Below, piece after piece: positions 1 through 8,807 of a DNA stretch of 64,000 nucleotides (positions are counted from its first letter, which is position 1; every line of letters starts with the position of its first letter). The notes beneath the pieces were generated by a model, which was given only the letters and a program-made list of their open reading frames with translations, had not been told where the DNA came from and searched no databases. Origin of the DNA: Achromobacter ruhlandii (GTDB lineage: Bacteria > Pseudomonadota > Gammaproteobacteria > Burkholderiales > Burkholderiaceae_B). The stretch is taken from contig NZ_CADIJL010000023.1 of the NCBI RefSeq assembly GCF_902859695.1, positions 1-64,000 on the forward strand. The letters are read 5' to 3'. A program made the translations under genes and the position numbers.

Positions 1-755
1 CGGCCGCCAAGAGCGGCGCGTCGCGCTGGCTCGGTCCCATCGCCGGCATCGCCGACGGCCTGGGCATCGCCGCGCTGCTCTCGAGCATGGGCCTGTCGGG
101 CGCCTTCGCCGAATTCCTGTCGTCCGCGCTGCTGATCGCCGTGGTCGTGTTCGCCGTGATGTTCATCATCCGCCGCCTGCGCGGCGCGGCGCCGCGTCCG
201 GCCACGCAGGGCGCCTTCGGCGGCGCCAACAACGCGCCTGGCCAACCGCAGCAGCAGCCCATGTGGCGTGAGGCGCTGAAGCCGGCCGCCCCGGCGGCGG
301 CGCCGGTCGCAGCCGCCGCTGCCGCCCCGGCCGCCGTGCTGCCCAAGGCGGGTGACGACAACAACTGGTTCGTGCCCGGCGACTTCGATACGCCCAACTT
401 CCTGAAGCAGGCCAAGGAACAGTTCGTGCGCATCCAGGCCGTGTGGGACAGCGGCAGCACCGACCGCCTGCGCGACTACCTGACCGATGACCTGATCACC
501 GAGCTCAAGCCGCAGCTGGCAGAGCGTGGCGCCGCGCCCAACAAGACCGAAGTGGTGCTGTTGAACGCCGAGCTGCTGGGCATCGAAACCGTGTCCGACG
601 GTCACCTGGCCAGCGTGCGCTTCTCGGGCATGCTGCGCGAAACCCCGGGCGCCGAAGCCTTCCGCTTCGAGGAAGTCTGGAACCTGTTCAAGCCCGCCAA
701 CGGCGGCTGGCTGCTGGCCGGCATCCAGCAGATTCCGGTGGAATACGCCAGCTGA
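1..755 (+). CDS. Tim44-like domain membrane protein (5' end outside window)
   Basis: The open frame enters from the left edge (codons begin at base 3) and stops with TGA at 753-755, so only the C-terminal part is present. The visible protein starts with a Gly/Ala-rich stretch, then a hydrophobic segment (around FAEFLSSALLIAVVVFAVMF) followed by basic residues, an Ala/Pro-rich linker, and a Tim44-like C-terminal domain of about 130 residues. Tim44-like proteins of this family in betaproteobacteria are inner-membrane-anchored and of unknown function; the fold is related to the mitochondrial import motor subunit. It sits just before ubiJ-ubiB, where relatives usually sit. A clear terminator follows at 809-833. 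The family call is good; function is unknown. Confidence 0.85.
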   Translation, partial: AAKSGASRWLGPIAGIADGLGIAALLSSMGLSGAFAEFLSSALLIAVVVFAVMFIIRRLRGAAPRPATQGAFGGANNAPGQPQQQPMWREALKPAAPAAAPVAAAAAAPAAVLPKAGDDNNWFVPGDFDTPNFLKQAKEQFVRIQAVWDSGSTDRLRDYLTDDLITELKPQLAERGAAPNKTEVVLLNAELLGIETVSDGHLASVRFSGMLRETPGAEAFRFEEVWNLFKPANGGWLLAGIQQIPVEYAS

Positions 756-808
756 TCCGGCTGGCGCCATCTCCCTGATCTCGCGGCGGCCTCGCGGCCG
801 TCCGTCCC

Positions 809-833
809 AACCGGCCCTTCAGGGCCGGTTTTT
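809..833 (+). terminator. Rho-independent terminator after the Tim44-like gene
   Basis: AACCGGCCC at 809-817 pairs perfectly with GGGCCGGTT at 822-830 around a TTCA loop. The transcript then reads on into a short T run to 833. It lies 54 bases after the stop of the upstream gene and ahead of ubiJ, so ubiJ-ubiB probably start from their own promoter in 834-950. Confidence 0.75.
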
Positions 834-950
834 CCATGCGCGGGCGCAAACCGCGCCCAGACTGCCCGGAACACACCCCCATCCAACCCGGTACACTCCC
901 GATTTACCCATCAACTTCGTCAGCCCCGTTGCGCGGGGTCGCGGACTGTC

Positions 951-1589
951 ATGTTGCCTTTTTCGTTTCTGCCCACTCCTGCACGGCTGGCCGTCGGCGC
1001 GCTCAACGCCCTGTTGAAGCGTGAGGACTGGGCGCGCGAACGCCTGGCCCGCCACGCCGGCAAGACCGTGCGCTTCGCGCTGGGCGGCTTCACCCTGGGC
1101 CTGACCATCGACAGCGAGGGGCTGGCGGCCCAGGCCGATGCCGCCGTGGTGCCCGACGTGACCCTGACGGTGGCGCCCGAGAAGCTGCCGCTGCCGCGCC
1201 TGGGCGCGGGCGGCGCGGCGCCCGATTTCGCCGAAGCCACGCACATTTCCGGCGACGCCGCGCTGGCGCAGGTGGTGGCGGACCTGTCCAGGCAGTTGCG
1301 CTGGGACCCGGAAGACAGCCTGGCCAGGATGGTGGGCGACATCCCCGCGCTGCGCATCGCCGGTGGGCTGCGCGCGGCTGCCGGCGGCGCGCGCCAGGCC
1401 GGCCAGCGCATGGCCGAGAACGTATCCGAGTATCTGGCCGAGGAAAGCGGCATGCTGCTGGGCCGCCCGGCGCTGGAGCAATGGCGCCTGGACCTGGCCG
1501 AGCTGAACGCCCGCGCCGATGCGCTGGCGCGTTCGGCCGCCACCCTGTCCACCCGGCTGGCCTCGGCCGCCGCCAAGCGGGGCGCCTGA
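951..1589 (+). CDS. ubiJ: SCP2-domain ubiquinone biosynthesis accessory factor UbiJ
   Basis: A 212-residue protein. The first ~110 residues form an SCP2 (sterol carrier) lipid-binding domain, with the typical run LTIDSEGLAAQADAAVVPDV. The C-terminal part is helical and ends in an Ala-rich amphipathic segment. UbiJ is a non-catalytic factor that, with UbiK, binds polyprenyl intermediates and supports the soluble Ubi enzyme complex. Only three bases separate it from ubiB, the classical ubi arrangement. The ATG at 951 gives the expected hydrophobic N-terminus. The call rests on domain type, length and position directly before ubiB. Confidence 0.85.
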   Translation: MLPFSFLPTPARLAVGALNALLKREDWARERLARHAGKTVRFALGGFTLGLTIDSEGLAAQADAAVVPDVTLTVAPEKLPLPRLGAGGAAPDFAEATHISGDAALAQVVADLSRQLRWDPEDSLARMVGDIPALRIAGGLRAAAGGARQAGQRMAENVSEYLAEESGMLLGRPALEQWRLDLAELNARADALARSAATLSTRLASAAAKRGA

Positions 1590-1592
1590 CCT

Positions 1593-3146
1593 ATGTTTCC
1601 GTTGCTGCGCCTGTTCCGCATCATTCTGGTTTCGCTGCGCTATGGCCTGGACGAGCTGGTGCTGTCCAGCCTGAACCATCCGTTGGCCACCTGCCTGCTG
1701 CGCGTCATCCGCCTGGGCACCCGGCCGCGCAAGCCGCGCGGCCTGCGGCTGCGCCTGGCGCTGGAATCGCTGGGCCCGATCTTCGTGAAGTTCGGCCAGG
1801 TGCTGTCCACCCGCCGCGACCTGATTCCGGCCGACATCGCCAACGAGCTGGCGCTGCTGCAGGATCGCGTGCCGCCGTTCCCGTCGGCCCAGGCCGCTGC
1901 CTGCATCGAGGCCGCGCTGGGCGCGCCGCCCGAAAAGCTGTTCGCGCAGTTCCAGGTGGACCCGGTGGCGTCGGCCTCCATCGCCCAGGTGCACTTCGCG
2001 GTGCTGCACGACGGCCGCGAGGTGGCGGTCAAGGTGCTGCGCCCGGGCATGCTCAGCATCATCGAGAAGGACCTGTCGCTGCTCAAGATCGTGGCCCGCA
2101 TCATCGAGCGCCTGGGCGCCGATGGCCGCCGGCTCAAGCCGCGCGAGGTGGTGGCCGAGTTCGACAAATACCTGCACGACGAACTCGACCTGGTGCGCGA
2201 GGCTTCCAACTGCAGCCAGCTGCGCCGCAACTTCGGTCCGGAATCGGGCCGCGGCGACATGCTGATGGTGCCCGAGGTGATCTGGGAGTACACCGCGTCC
2301 ACCGTGTTCACCATGCAGCGCATGTATGGCGTGCCGGTGGGCCAGGTCGAGCGCATGCGCGCCGCCGGCATCGACATCCCGACCCTGGCGCGCACCGGCG
2401 TCGAGATCTTCTTCACCCAGGTGTTCACCGACGGCTTCTTCCACGCCGACATGCACCCGGGCAACATCTACGTGTCCGACCGGCCCGAGACGCTGGGCAG
2501 CTACATCGCCCTGGACTTCGGCATCGTCGGCTCGCTGTCGGAATTCGACAAGAACTACCTGGCGCAGAACTTCCTGGCCTTCTTCCATCGCGACTACCGC
2601 CGCGTGGCGCAATTGCATATCGAGTCCGGCTGGGTGCCGCCCGACACGCGCGAGGAAGAACTGGAGGGCGCGGTGCGCGCCGTCTGCGAACCCTATTTTG
2701 ACCGGCCGTTGTCCGAGATTTCCCTGGGCCAGGTGCTGTTGCGCCTGTTCCAGACCTCGCGCCGGTTCAATGTGGAGATCCAGCCGCAGCTGGTGCTGCT
2801 GCAGAAGACGTTGCTGAACGTCGAAGGCCTGGGGCGGCAGCTCGACCCCAACCTGGATCTCTGGAAGACCGCCAAGCCCTATCTGGAACGCTGGATGCGC
2901 CAGCGTGTCGGAATCAAGGGCCTGCGGCAGAGCCTGGAAAAAGAAGCCGCGCAGTGGTCGCAGATGCTGCCGGCGCTTCCCAGGCTGGTCCACGACCACC
3001 TGAACCGCCCGAACCTCTCGCCGGCGCTGCTGGCCGAGATGGCGCAGCTGCGGCGGGCCCAGGAACAGAACAACCGGCTCGTCGCGGCGCTGGTTGGCGT
3101 GCTGGCCCTGGCCATCGGGGTGGCGTTGTGGGCATTGACCCGATAG
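1593..3146 (+). CDS. ubiB: Ubiquinone biosynthesis ABC1/ADCK-family protein kinase-like UbiB
   Basis: A 517-residue atypical kinase needed for ubiquinone synthesis, thought to use ATPase activity to make prenylated intermediates accessible. The family KxGQ motif appears as VKFGQ near residue 65 and is followed by the SxR-type segment of the Ala-rich loop. VKVLRPG near residue 148 carries the nucleotide-binding lysine, [10 protein letters not shown] near residue 285 is the catalytic-loop equivalent and LDFGIVG near residue 307 is the DFG equivalent. The C-terminus ends in a hydrophobic helix ([20 protein letters not shown]) that should anchor it in the inner membrane. It is translated just behind ubiJ, and length is normal for the family. 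Confidence 0.93.
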   Translation: MFPLLRLFRIILVSLRYGLDELVLSSLNHPLATCLLRVIRLGTRPRKPRGLRLRLALESLGPIFVKFGQVLSTRRDLIPADIANELALLQDRVPPFPSAQAAACIEAALGAPPEKLFAQFQVDPVASASIAQVHFAVLHDGREVAVKVLRPGMLSIIEKDLSLLKIVARIIERLGADGRRLKPREVVAEFDKYLHDELDLVREASNCSQLRRNFGPESGRGDMLMVPEVIWEYTASTVFTMQRMYGVPVGQVERMRAAGIDIPTLARTGVEIFFTQVFTDGFFHADMHPGNIYVSDRPETLGSYIALDFGIVGSLSEFDKNYLAQNFLAFFHRDYRRVAQLHIESGWVPPDTREEELEGAVRAVCEPYFDRPLSEISLGQVLLRLFQTSRRFNVEIQPQLVLLQKTLLNVEGLGRQLDPNLDLWKTAKPYLERWMRQRVGIKGLRQSLEKEAAQWSQMLPALPRLVHDHLNRPNLSPALLAEMAQLRRAQEQNNRLVAALVGVLALAIGVALWALTR

Positions 3147-3173
3147 GCGGCGCGATGGTGTAAGTGCGATCCC

Positions 3174-3196
3174 CTGTCATGTTTCATTCATGAAAC
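3174..3196 (+). promoter_or_regulatory. Possible PhoB-like direct repeat and small palindrome before the ferritin-like gene
   Basis: CTGTCAT at 3174-3180 is followed after four bases by CATTCAT at 3185-3191. This 11-base periodicity and sequence resemble a PhoB box, although the second half matches only 5 of 7. Overlapping it, GTTTCAT (3181-3187) and ATGAAAC (3190-3196) form a perfect 7-bp inverted repeat with a 2-base loop. The site lies about 135 bases before the start at 3330. It could equally be a small hairpin with no regulatory role. Confidence 0.25.
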
Positions 3197-3329
3197 GGTC
3201 ATCATAGCTTCGCGGGAGACGGCGAAAAATAGCGCTGGGCAGACCTCTGTGCAGCGTCGCGCCGGCAAGCGCGTGCGCCATTCATCAATTTCTATAGCCC
3301 CACTAGCGGGACGAAAACAAGGGCAGAAC

Positions 3330-4208
3330 ATGCTTTATCCTGAACTCTTCAAGACCATGGAAGCGGTGCGCTGGAACATGGCGCACGATATTCCCTGGGG
3401 CGACTTCGATCGCAGCAAGCTCTCGGACGAGCAGGCGCATACGATCAAGATGAACGCCATCACCGAATGGGCCGCGCTGCCGGCCACCGAGATGTTCCTG
3501 CGCGACAATCGCGGCGACAGCGATTTCTGCGCGTTCATGTCGGTGTGGTTCTTCGAAGAACAGAAGCATTCCCTGGTGCTGATCGAATACCTGCGCCGCT
3601 TCCGTCCCGACCTGGTGCCTACCGAGGAAGAGCTGCACAACGTGCGCTTCGAATTCGACGTCGCGCCCGAGCTGGAAACGCTGATGCTGCATTTCTGCGG
3701 CGAAGTGCGCCTGAACCACTGGTATCGCCGCGCCGCCGAATGGCATACCGAGCCGGTCATCAAGGCCATCTACAAAACCGTGGCGCAGGACGAGGCCCGC
3801 CATGCCGGCGCCTACCTGCAGTACATGCGCCGCGCCCTGCACAACCGTGGCGAGGACACCAGCGTGCAGGCGCGCCTGGCGTTCTCCAAGATCGGCGTGC
3901 TGATGGCCTCGGCTGGCCGCACCCAGCAGGCGCTGCACCCGACCAACCTGCACGTCAACAAGGACCTGTTCCCCAACGACACGGTGCAGTCGCGCCTGCC
4001 CGAGCCGGGCTGGCTGGAGCATTGGCTGGACACCCAGATCCGCTTTGACGGCGTGTGGGAACAGAAGGTCGCCACCCGCATCCTGCACATCCTGTCCAAG
4101 CTGATGGACCGCAGCTTCGAGACGGTCAAGGACCTGAACCGCTACCGCAAGGAAATGACGGCGCTGATCGTGCCCAGGGAAAAGGAAATCGTGCTGGCCG
4201 GCGCCTGA
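3330..4208 (+). CDS. Ferritin-like diiron protein (acyl-ACP desaturase-like fold)
   Basis: A 292-residue four-helix-bundle protein with a complete set of carboxylate-bridged diiron ligands: E46, the ExxH pair E77/H80, E125, and the second ExxH pair E155/H158 in DEARH. The spacing matches ferritin-like and type-2 acyl-ACP desaturase families. Whether it oxidises a fatty-acyl substrate or stores or handles iron cannot be told from sequence. I chose the ATG at 3330, preceded by a purine-rich GGGCAGA stretch, over the longer in-frame extension to 3249 because the latter is low-quality and basic. It stands alone between ubiB and the heptose enzyme gene. Confidence 0.8.
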   Translation: MLYPELFKTMEAVRWNMAHDIPWGDFDRSKLSDEQAHTIKMNAITEWAALPATEMFLRDNRGDSDFCAFMSVWFFEEQKHSLVLIEYLRRFRPDLVPTEEELHNVRFEFDVAPELETLMLHFCGEVRLNHWYRRAAEWHTEPVIKAIYKTVAQDEARHAGAYLQYMRRALHNRGEDTSVQARLAFSKIGVLMASAGRTQQALHPTNLHVNKDLFPNDTVQSRLPEPGWLEHWLDTQIRFDGVWEQKVATRILHILSKLMDRSFETVKDLNRYRKEMTALIVPREKEIVLAGA

Positions 4209-4262
4209 CGGGGCGCCACGGCGGCGCGCGCCGGCCCTGTCCGGGGGCGTCAGATGACCGAT

Positions 4263-4291
4263 GACGGCGGCCACGGCCGCCGTCGTACAAT
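4263..4291 (+). promoter_or_regulatory. 10-bp hairpin and -10 element directly before rfaE2
   Basis: GACGGCGGCC (4263-4272) and GGCCGCCGTC (4275-4284) form a perfect hairpin with a 2-base loop. TACAAT at 4286-4291 is a near-consensus -10 box ending six bases before the ATG at 4298. If used, transcription would begin at or next to the start codon, giving a leaderless mRNA. The hairpin could instead end the upstream transcript, but no T run follows. Confidence 0.4.
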
Positions 4292-4297
4292 CGCGGC

Positions 4298-4786
4298 ATG
4301 CCAGCCGCCCGTTTCGAATCCAAAGTCCTGTCCCGCGACGACTGCGTCGCCGCCGTTGCCGCCGGCCGCCTGCCGCGGCCGCTGGTGTTCACCAATGGCG
4401 TCTTCGACATCCTGCATCGGGGCCACGCCACCTACCTGGACCAGGCCGCCCAACTGGGCGCCACGCTGATCGTGGCGGTCAACACCGATGAATCGGTGCG
4501 CCGCCTGGGCAAGGGCGCCGAGCGCCCGTTGAACCGCATGGAAGACCGCGCCGCGCTGCTGGCGGCGCTGGGCTTTGTCACCGTGGTCACCTCGTTCCAC
4601 GAGGACACGCCCGAGGCGCTGATCGGCCAGCTCAAGCCGGACCTGATCGTCAAGGGCGGCGACTACGACATGGAAAAGCTGCCCGAGACCGCCCTGGTCA
4701 AGACCTGGGGCGGCCGCGCGGTGGCCATTCCGTTCGAGTTCGAGCGTTCCACCACGGCGCTGGTCAAGAAGATCCAGGGCGCCTGA
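4298..4786 (+). CDS. rfaE2: D-glycero-beta-D-manno-heptose 1-phosphate adenylyltransferase (HldE C-terminal type)
   Basis: A 162-residue stand-alone nucleotidyltransferase that makes ADP-heptose from heptose 1-phosphate and ATP in the pathway for the LPS inner core. FTNGVFDILHRGHATYL (residues 31-47) contains the HxGH nucleotidyltransferase signature (H40, H43), and LKPDLIVKGGDYDME near residue 110 is characteristic of the RfaE2 domain. In many enterics this domain is fused to a kinase; here it is separate, as is common in betaproteobacteria. Its stop lies 15 bases from the convergent tolC stop. Initiation may be leaderless (-10 box at 4286-4291). Confidence 0.92.
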   Translation: MPAARFESKVLSRDDCVAAVAAGRLPRPLVFTNGVFDILHRGHATYLDQAAQLGATLIVAVNTDESVRRLGKGAERPLNRMEDRAALLAALGFVTVVTSFHEDTPEALIGQLKPDLIVKGGDYDMEKLPETALVKTWGGRAVAIPFEFERSTTALVKKIQGA

Positions 4787-4801
4787 GGCGCTGCCGCGCG
4801 C

Positions 4802-6133
4802 TTAGCGCGGTTCGCGCAGCAAGCGGTTGATGGCTTCCAGGTCGGACTCGGCCAGGATGCCGCTGGTGGCCTTCAGGCGCAGCCCCGACAGCACCGTGCT
4901 GTAGCGCGCCAGCGCCAGGTCGCGCTGGGTGGCGTAGAGCTGCTGCTGGGCGTTGAGCACGTCCAGGTTGATGCGCACGCCCACTTCATAGCCGGTGCGG
5001 TTGGCCTCGACCGCGGCGCGGCTGGACTTCTCGCCGGCTTCCAGCGCCTGGATGCGCGCCAGGCCGCTGGTGACGCCGGTGTAGTACTGGCGCGCGGCCT
5101 GCACCGCCTGGCGCCGCGCGGCCTCGAAATCGTGGCGGGCCTTTTGCTCCAGCTGCACCTTTTCCGTGACCTGCGAGGACACCCCGCCGCCCGAATACAA
5201 GGGAATCGACAGCACCACGCCGATGGTGCTGTCGATCGGCTTGCCGGGGGTGGCATTGCGCATCACCGCGTCGCTGGCGCTGCCGCTGGTGGCGCGCAGG
5301 TTCAGGGTGGGGTAGTGGCCGCTCTTGGCGATCTGGATCTCGCGGCCGGCGATGCGCGTCAGCAGCTGGGCGCGCAGCACCTCCAGACTGGAGGATTCGG
5401 CCTGGTTGCTCCAGTCGGCCACGCGGGCCGGCTGCGGCGCGGGCAACTGCACACCCGGCGGCAGTTCGGCCAGCGCGCCGGGGGCGGTGCCGATGATCCT
5501 GGCCAGTTCATCGCGGCGCACGTCCAGGTCGTTCTGCAGGCGCAGTTCCTGCGCCACCACCAGGTCGTAGCGCGCCTGCGCCTCGTAGGTGTCGGTGATG
5601 GTGGCGTTGCCCAGCTCGAAGTTGCGCTTGGCCGACTCCAGCTGGCCGGCCACGGCGGCCTTTTCGGCCTCGGTGGCGGTCAGGGCGTCCTGGGCATACA
5701 GCACGTTGAAATAGGCGTCGGCCACGCGCAGCAGCAGGTCCTGGTAGGCCTGCTGCAATTGCACCTCGACATCGGCGACGATGAGCTTGGACTGTTCGTG
5801 GTTCTGCCAGCGGCCCCAGTCGAACAGCGGCTGGGTCAGCGCCAGGTCCCAGACGCCCCGGCCGCCGCTGTAGGCCATGCTCAGGCCGCGGGTGCTGCGG
5901 GTTTCCTGGTAGGCGCCGCCAACCCCGGCCGAGACCTCGGGCAGCAGCAGGGCGCGCGCCTGCGGTTCCTTTTCCAGCCCGGCGCGGTAATTGGCGCGGG
6001 CCGCCGCATAGATGGGGTCATTGCCCAGGGCGGATTGCCACACCTGCAGCAGATTCTGCGCGCACGCGACAGACGGGCCGACACTTGCGGCGGAGGTAAA
6101 AACCAGTAAAGCCGTAAGCAGTCGGACGCGCAT
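4802..6133 (-). CDS. tolC: TolC-family outer membrane efflux protein
   Basis: A 443-residue outer-membrane channel. A signal peptide ends near ACAQN (about residue 26), and the mature start NLLQVWQSALGNDPIYAAARANY is typical of TolC type-I-secretion and efflux channels. Two OEP repeats follow, with coiled-coil segments rich in Ala, Gln and Arg and conserved YEVGVRINLDVLNAQQQLY near the C-terminus. TolC proteins join RND, MFS or ABC pumps or type I secretion systems to the outside. No partner pump is adjacent. It follows the pcm-like gene in the same direction with a 101-base gap containing a strong hairpin. Confidence 0.9.
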   Translation of the reverse strand: MRVRLLTALLVFTSAASVGPSVACAQNLLQVWQSALGNDPIYAAARANYRAGLEKEPQARALLLPEVSAGVGGAYQETRSTRGLSMAYSGGRGVWDLALTQPLFDWGRWQNHEQSKLIVADVEVQLQQAYQDLLLRVADAYFNVLYAQDALTATEAEKAAVAGQLESAKRNFELGNATITDTYEAQARYDLVVAQELRLQNDLDVRRDELARIIGTAPGALAELPPGVQLPAPQPARVADWSNQAESSSLEVLRAQLLTRIAGREIQIAKSGHYPTLNLRATSGSASDAVMRNATPGKPIDSTIGVVLSIPLYSGGGVSSQVTEKVQLEQKARHDFEAARRQAVQAARQYYTGVTSGLARIQALEAGEKSSRAAVEANRTGYEVGVRINLDVLNAQQQLYATQRDLALARYSTVLSGLRLKATSGILAESDLEAINRLLREPR

Positions 6134-6205
6134 GATCTGTCAGGGGGAGGGGTGCTGCTCCAGGGAATCCAGGGCGGGAGCCCGTGTGGCCGGGCGGGCC
6201 GGCGT

Positions 6206-6227
6206 GGCGGGGCCGCACGGCCCCGCC
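6206..6227 (-). terminator. Perfect 10-bp hairpin between pcm and tolC
   Basis: GGCGGGGCCG (6206-6215) pairs perfectly with CGGCCCCGCC (6218-6227) around a CA loop, starting seven bases after the pcm stop on the minus strand. No T run follows on the minus strand, so it may stabilise or attenuate the message rather than terminate it completely. Confidence 0.4.
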
Positions 6228-6234
6228 TGGGAAC

Positions 6235-6915
6235 TCAGAACTTGAACTGCGACACCGTGGCGCCGCGCAGGGGCTTGATGACCGTTTCGAACAGATTGAC
6301 GGTCTCGAAGCTGGCGGCGGTGGTGCGGGTGATGCGACAGGCCGTCATGACGGGGGCCTGGCCGACGACGACGACCAGGCGGCCGCCCACGCGCAGCTGG
6401 TACTTGAGCGCGTCGGGCACGACCGGCACCGAACCCGTCACCAGGATCGCGTCGTATTCGGTGGAACCCCAGCCGTTGCGGCCGTCGCCGGTTTCGACCT
6501 TGACGTTGGTGACGTTGTTCATCTGCAGGTTCTGCTGCGCGAACGTGACCAGGCGGCTGTCGATCTCGACCGAGGTGACCTGCTGCGCCAGGTAGCCCAG
6601 CAGCGCGGCCTGATAGCCGGAGCCGGTGCCGATTTCCAGCACGCAGTCGGACTTGCTCAGTTGCAGTTCCTGGGCCAGGCGGGCTTCGACCTTGGGGGCG
6701 AGCATGGTCTGGCGGGTATTGACCGCGTTGATTTCCAGCGGCAGTTCCAGGTCGGAAAACGCCAGGGCGCGCAGGGCCGGCGGAACGAACTGTTCGCGGC
6801 GCACATCGAACAGTGCTTGCAGCACGTTGGCGTCCAGGACGTCCCACGGGCGGATCTGCTGTTCCACCATGTTGAAGCGGGCTTGTTCTACGTCGGGCAG
6901 GGTCGAAGCGTTCAT
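6235..6915 (-). CDS. pcm: Protein-L-isoaspartate O-methyltransferase family protein
   Basis: A 226-residue SAM-dependent methyltransferase that by family would methylate isoaspartyl residues in damaged proteins. The SAM-binding motif I is VLEIGTGSGYQAALLG near residue 90, and NMVEQQIRPWDVLDANVL near the start is the typical N-terminal motif. MLAPKVEARLAQEL corresponds to the Pcm substrate segment, though the usual S-x-P motif is altered to NTRQTMLAP. This tolC-linked Pcm-like group is common in Alcaligenaceae, and its true substrate is less certain than for E. coli Pcm. A -10 TACAAT lies on the minus strand at 6951-6956. Confidence 0.82.
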   Translation of the reverse strand: MNASTLPDVEQARFNMVEQQIRPWDVLDANVLQALFDVRREQFVPPALRALAFSDLELPLEINAVNTRQTMLAPKVEARLAQELQLSKSDCVLEIGTGSGYQAALLGYLAQQVTSVEIDSRLVTFAQQNLQMNNVTNVKVETGDGRNGWGSTEYDAILVTGSVPVVPDALKYQLRVGGRLVVVVGQAPVMTACRITRTTAASFETVNLFETVIKPLRGATVSQFKF

Positions 6916-6950
6916 GACGGTCAGGAAAAAAGCGGAGGAATCAGCCGACC

Positions 6951-6978
6951 ATTGTACCGATTCGTAGCGTCCTGTGAC
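6951..6978 (-). promoter_or_regulatory. Candidate sigma-70 promoter for the pcm-like gene
   Basis: Read on the minus strand, TACAAT (complement of 6951-6956) is a good -10 element. GTCACA (complement of 6973-6978) is a 4-of-6 -35 element with 16 bases between them. The leader would be about 30 bases before the ATG at 6915. Confidence 0.4.
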
Positions 6979-7158
6979 GCCGGGGAGCGGCCCGCCTGGT
7001 TACACGCCCGGAAACGGGCCGGCGGTCGCGGCGCTTTCGGACGCAATCACGGCCAGCCGGGCGGACGGGAGGAGAGTGCGGGGAGTCGGGTTACATCGGC
7101 CCTGGCGGCCGGCCGGGGCGGGGGACCGGGTGCGAAGTCCGATACCGCCCCGCCGGTC

Positions 7159-8001
7159 TCACCACCAGGCGTGGAAGTGGTGCACCGGGCCATGGCCGGA
7201 GCCGACCGACAGGCGCTCGGCGTGGCGGATGGCTTCGGTCAGGTAGGCCTTGGCGCGGCGCGCCGCCTCGGGCACGTCCTCGACCTGGGGCAGCAGGGCG
7301 GCCAGGGCGGCCGACAGGGTGCAGCCGGTGCCGTGGGTGTTGGCGGTCTCGATGCGGTGACCCGGCAGCTCGATCATGCGGTCGCCGTCGTGCAGCAGGT
7401 CGATGGTGTCGTTGCCGGGCAGGTGGCCGCCCTTGACCATGACCCAGCGCTGGCCGGAATGCGCCAGCTTGTTGCGCAGGCGTTCGGCCACGCGCCGCAT
7501 TTCCTTGACCGTCTCCACCGGGCGCTCTTCCAGCAGCACGCCGGCCTCGGGCAGGTTCGGGGTCAGCAGCGTGGCCTGCGGCAGCAGCGCTTCGCGCATG
7601 GCGCCGACGGCGTCGCGTTCCAGCAGCAGGTCGCCGCTCTTGGCGACCATGACCGGGTCCAGCACCACGTGCGCCGGGGTCCACTTGGCCAGCTTTTCGG
7701 CCACCACCTGGATCACCGGCTGCTGGCCCAGCATGCCGATCTTGACCGCGTCGATGCGCACGTCGGCGAACAGGGTGTCGATCTGCTGGCCGACGAAGGC
7801 CGGCGGCACCGGCGAGATGCCGCTGACGCCCTGGGTGTTCTGCGCGGTGAGCGCGGCGATGACGGCGCAGCCATAGGCGCCCAGGGCGCTCATGGCCTTG
7901 ACGTCGGCCAGGATGCCGGCGCCGCCGGACGGGTCGACGCCGGCGATGGTCAGCGCGTTGGGGATCGGGCGGCCGTTGGCGGCCGGCTGGCGGCTGCTCA
8001 T
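7159..8001 (-). CDS. thiD: Hydroxymethylpyrimidine/phosphomethylpyrimidine kinase ThiD
   Basis: A 280-residue ribokinase-fold enzyme that phosphorylates HMP and then HMP-P to HMP-PP for thiamine synthesis. The substrate-binding start is [32 protein letters not shown] lies mid-protein and [17 protein letters not shown] carries the anion hole and catalytic region. The ATG at 7999-8001 overlaps the thiG stop by four bases (ATGA), so the two are translationally coupled. A longer in-frame extension reaches 8397, but it only reads thiG in the wrong frame, so I reject it. Confidence 0.93.
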   Translation of the reverse strand: MSSRQPAANGRPIPNALTIAGVDPSGGAGILADVKAMSALGAYGCAVIAALTAQNTQGVSGISPVPPAFVGQQIDTLFADVRIDAVKIGMLGQQPVIQVVAEKLAKWTPAHVVLDPVMVAKSGDLLLERDAVGAMREALLPQATLLTPNLPEAGVLLEERPVETVKEMRRVAERLRNKLAHSGQRWVMVKGGHLPGNDTIDLLHDGDRMIELPGHRIETANTHGTGCTLSAALAALLPQVEDVPEAARRAKAYLTEAIRHAERLSVGSGHGPVHHFHAWW

Positions 8002-8807
8002 TTGGCGGCGCCGGGCGCGGCGGTGATCAGGCCCTCGGTGGGCGAGCTGGGCGCGCCGCTGTAGAGCTTTTTCGGCATGCGGCCGGCCAGGAAGGCCTCG
8101 CGGCCGGACTCGACGCCCTTTTTCATGGCGCTGGCCATCAGCACCGGGTCGCGCGCGGCGGCGATGGCGGTGTTCATCAGCACGGCGTCGCAGCCCAGTT
8201 CCATGGCGATGGCGGCGTCCGAGGCGGTGCCCACGCCGGCGTCCACCACCACCGGCACGCGCGCCTGGTCGATGATCAGGCGCAGGTTCCAGGGGTTCAG
8301 GATGCCCATGCCGGAGCCGATCAGCGAGGCCAGCGGCATCACGGCCACGGCGCCCATGTCTTCGAGCATGCGGCACTGGATGGGATCGTCGGTGCAATAG
8401 ACCATGACCTGGAAGCCCTCATCCACCAGCGTCTTGGTGGCCTTGAGGGTTTCGGGCATGTTGGGGAACAGCGTGTGCGGATCGCCCAGCACTTCCAGCT
8501 TGACCAGGGCGTGGCCGTCCAGCAGCTCGCGCGCCAGGCGCAGCGTGCGCACGGCGTCGTCGGCCGAATAGCAGCCGGCGGTGTTGGGCAGCAGCGTGAA
8601 CTTGGACATCGGCACGTAGTCGAGCAGATTGGGCTCGCCCGGGTTCTGGCCGATGTTGGTGCGGCGGATGGCGACCGTGACGATCTCGGTGCCGCTGGCA
8701 TCCAGCGCCGCGCGGGTCTGTTCGAAATCCTTGTACTTGCCGGTGCCGACGAGCAGGCGCGACGAGTAGGCGCGGCCGGCGATGGTGAGAGTGTCTTGAG
8801 TGGTCAT
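7998..8807 (-). CDS. thiG: Thiazole synthase ThiG
   Basis: A 269-residue TIM-barrel enzyme that builds the thiazole phosphate moiety of thiamine from deoxyxylulose phosphate, dehydroglycine and ThiS thiocarboxylate. Conserved runs include [27 protein letters not shown] (with the Schiff-base lysine candidate), [20 protein letters not shown] and [14 protein letters not shown]. It is coupled to thiD by a 4-base overlap. The usual sulfur carrier gene thiS is not visible upstream (8808-9112) or anywhere nearby. I see no TPP-riboswitch signature before it. Confidence 0.95.
   Translation of the reverse strand: MTTQDTLTIAGRAYSSRLLVGTGKYKDFEQTRAALDASGTEIVTVAIRRTNIGQNPGEPNLLDYVPMSKFTLLPNTAGCYSADDAVRTLRLARELLDGHALVKLEVLGDPHTLFPNMPETLKATKTLVDEGFQVMVYCTDDPIQCRMLEDMGAVAVMPLASLIGSGMGILNPWNLRLIIDQARVPVVVDAGVGTASDAAIAMELGCDAVLMNTAIAAARDPVLMASAMKKGVESGREAFLAGRMPKKLYSGAPSSPTEGLITAAPGAAK

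Noticed and set aside
819-2999. Minus-strand open frame opposite ubiJ-ubiB
   Set aside because: Antisense shadow; composition is typical of reversed GC-rich coding DNA, and the plus-strand genes have clear motifs.
7159-8397. A 412-residue extended ThiD
   Set aside because: The extra N-terminus only reads thiG in another frame; the ATG at 7999-8001 overlaps the thiG stop in the usual ATGA manner.
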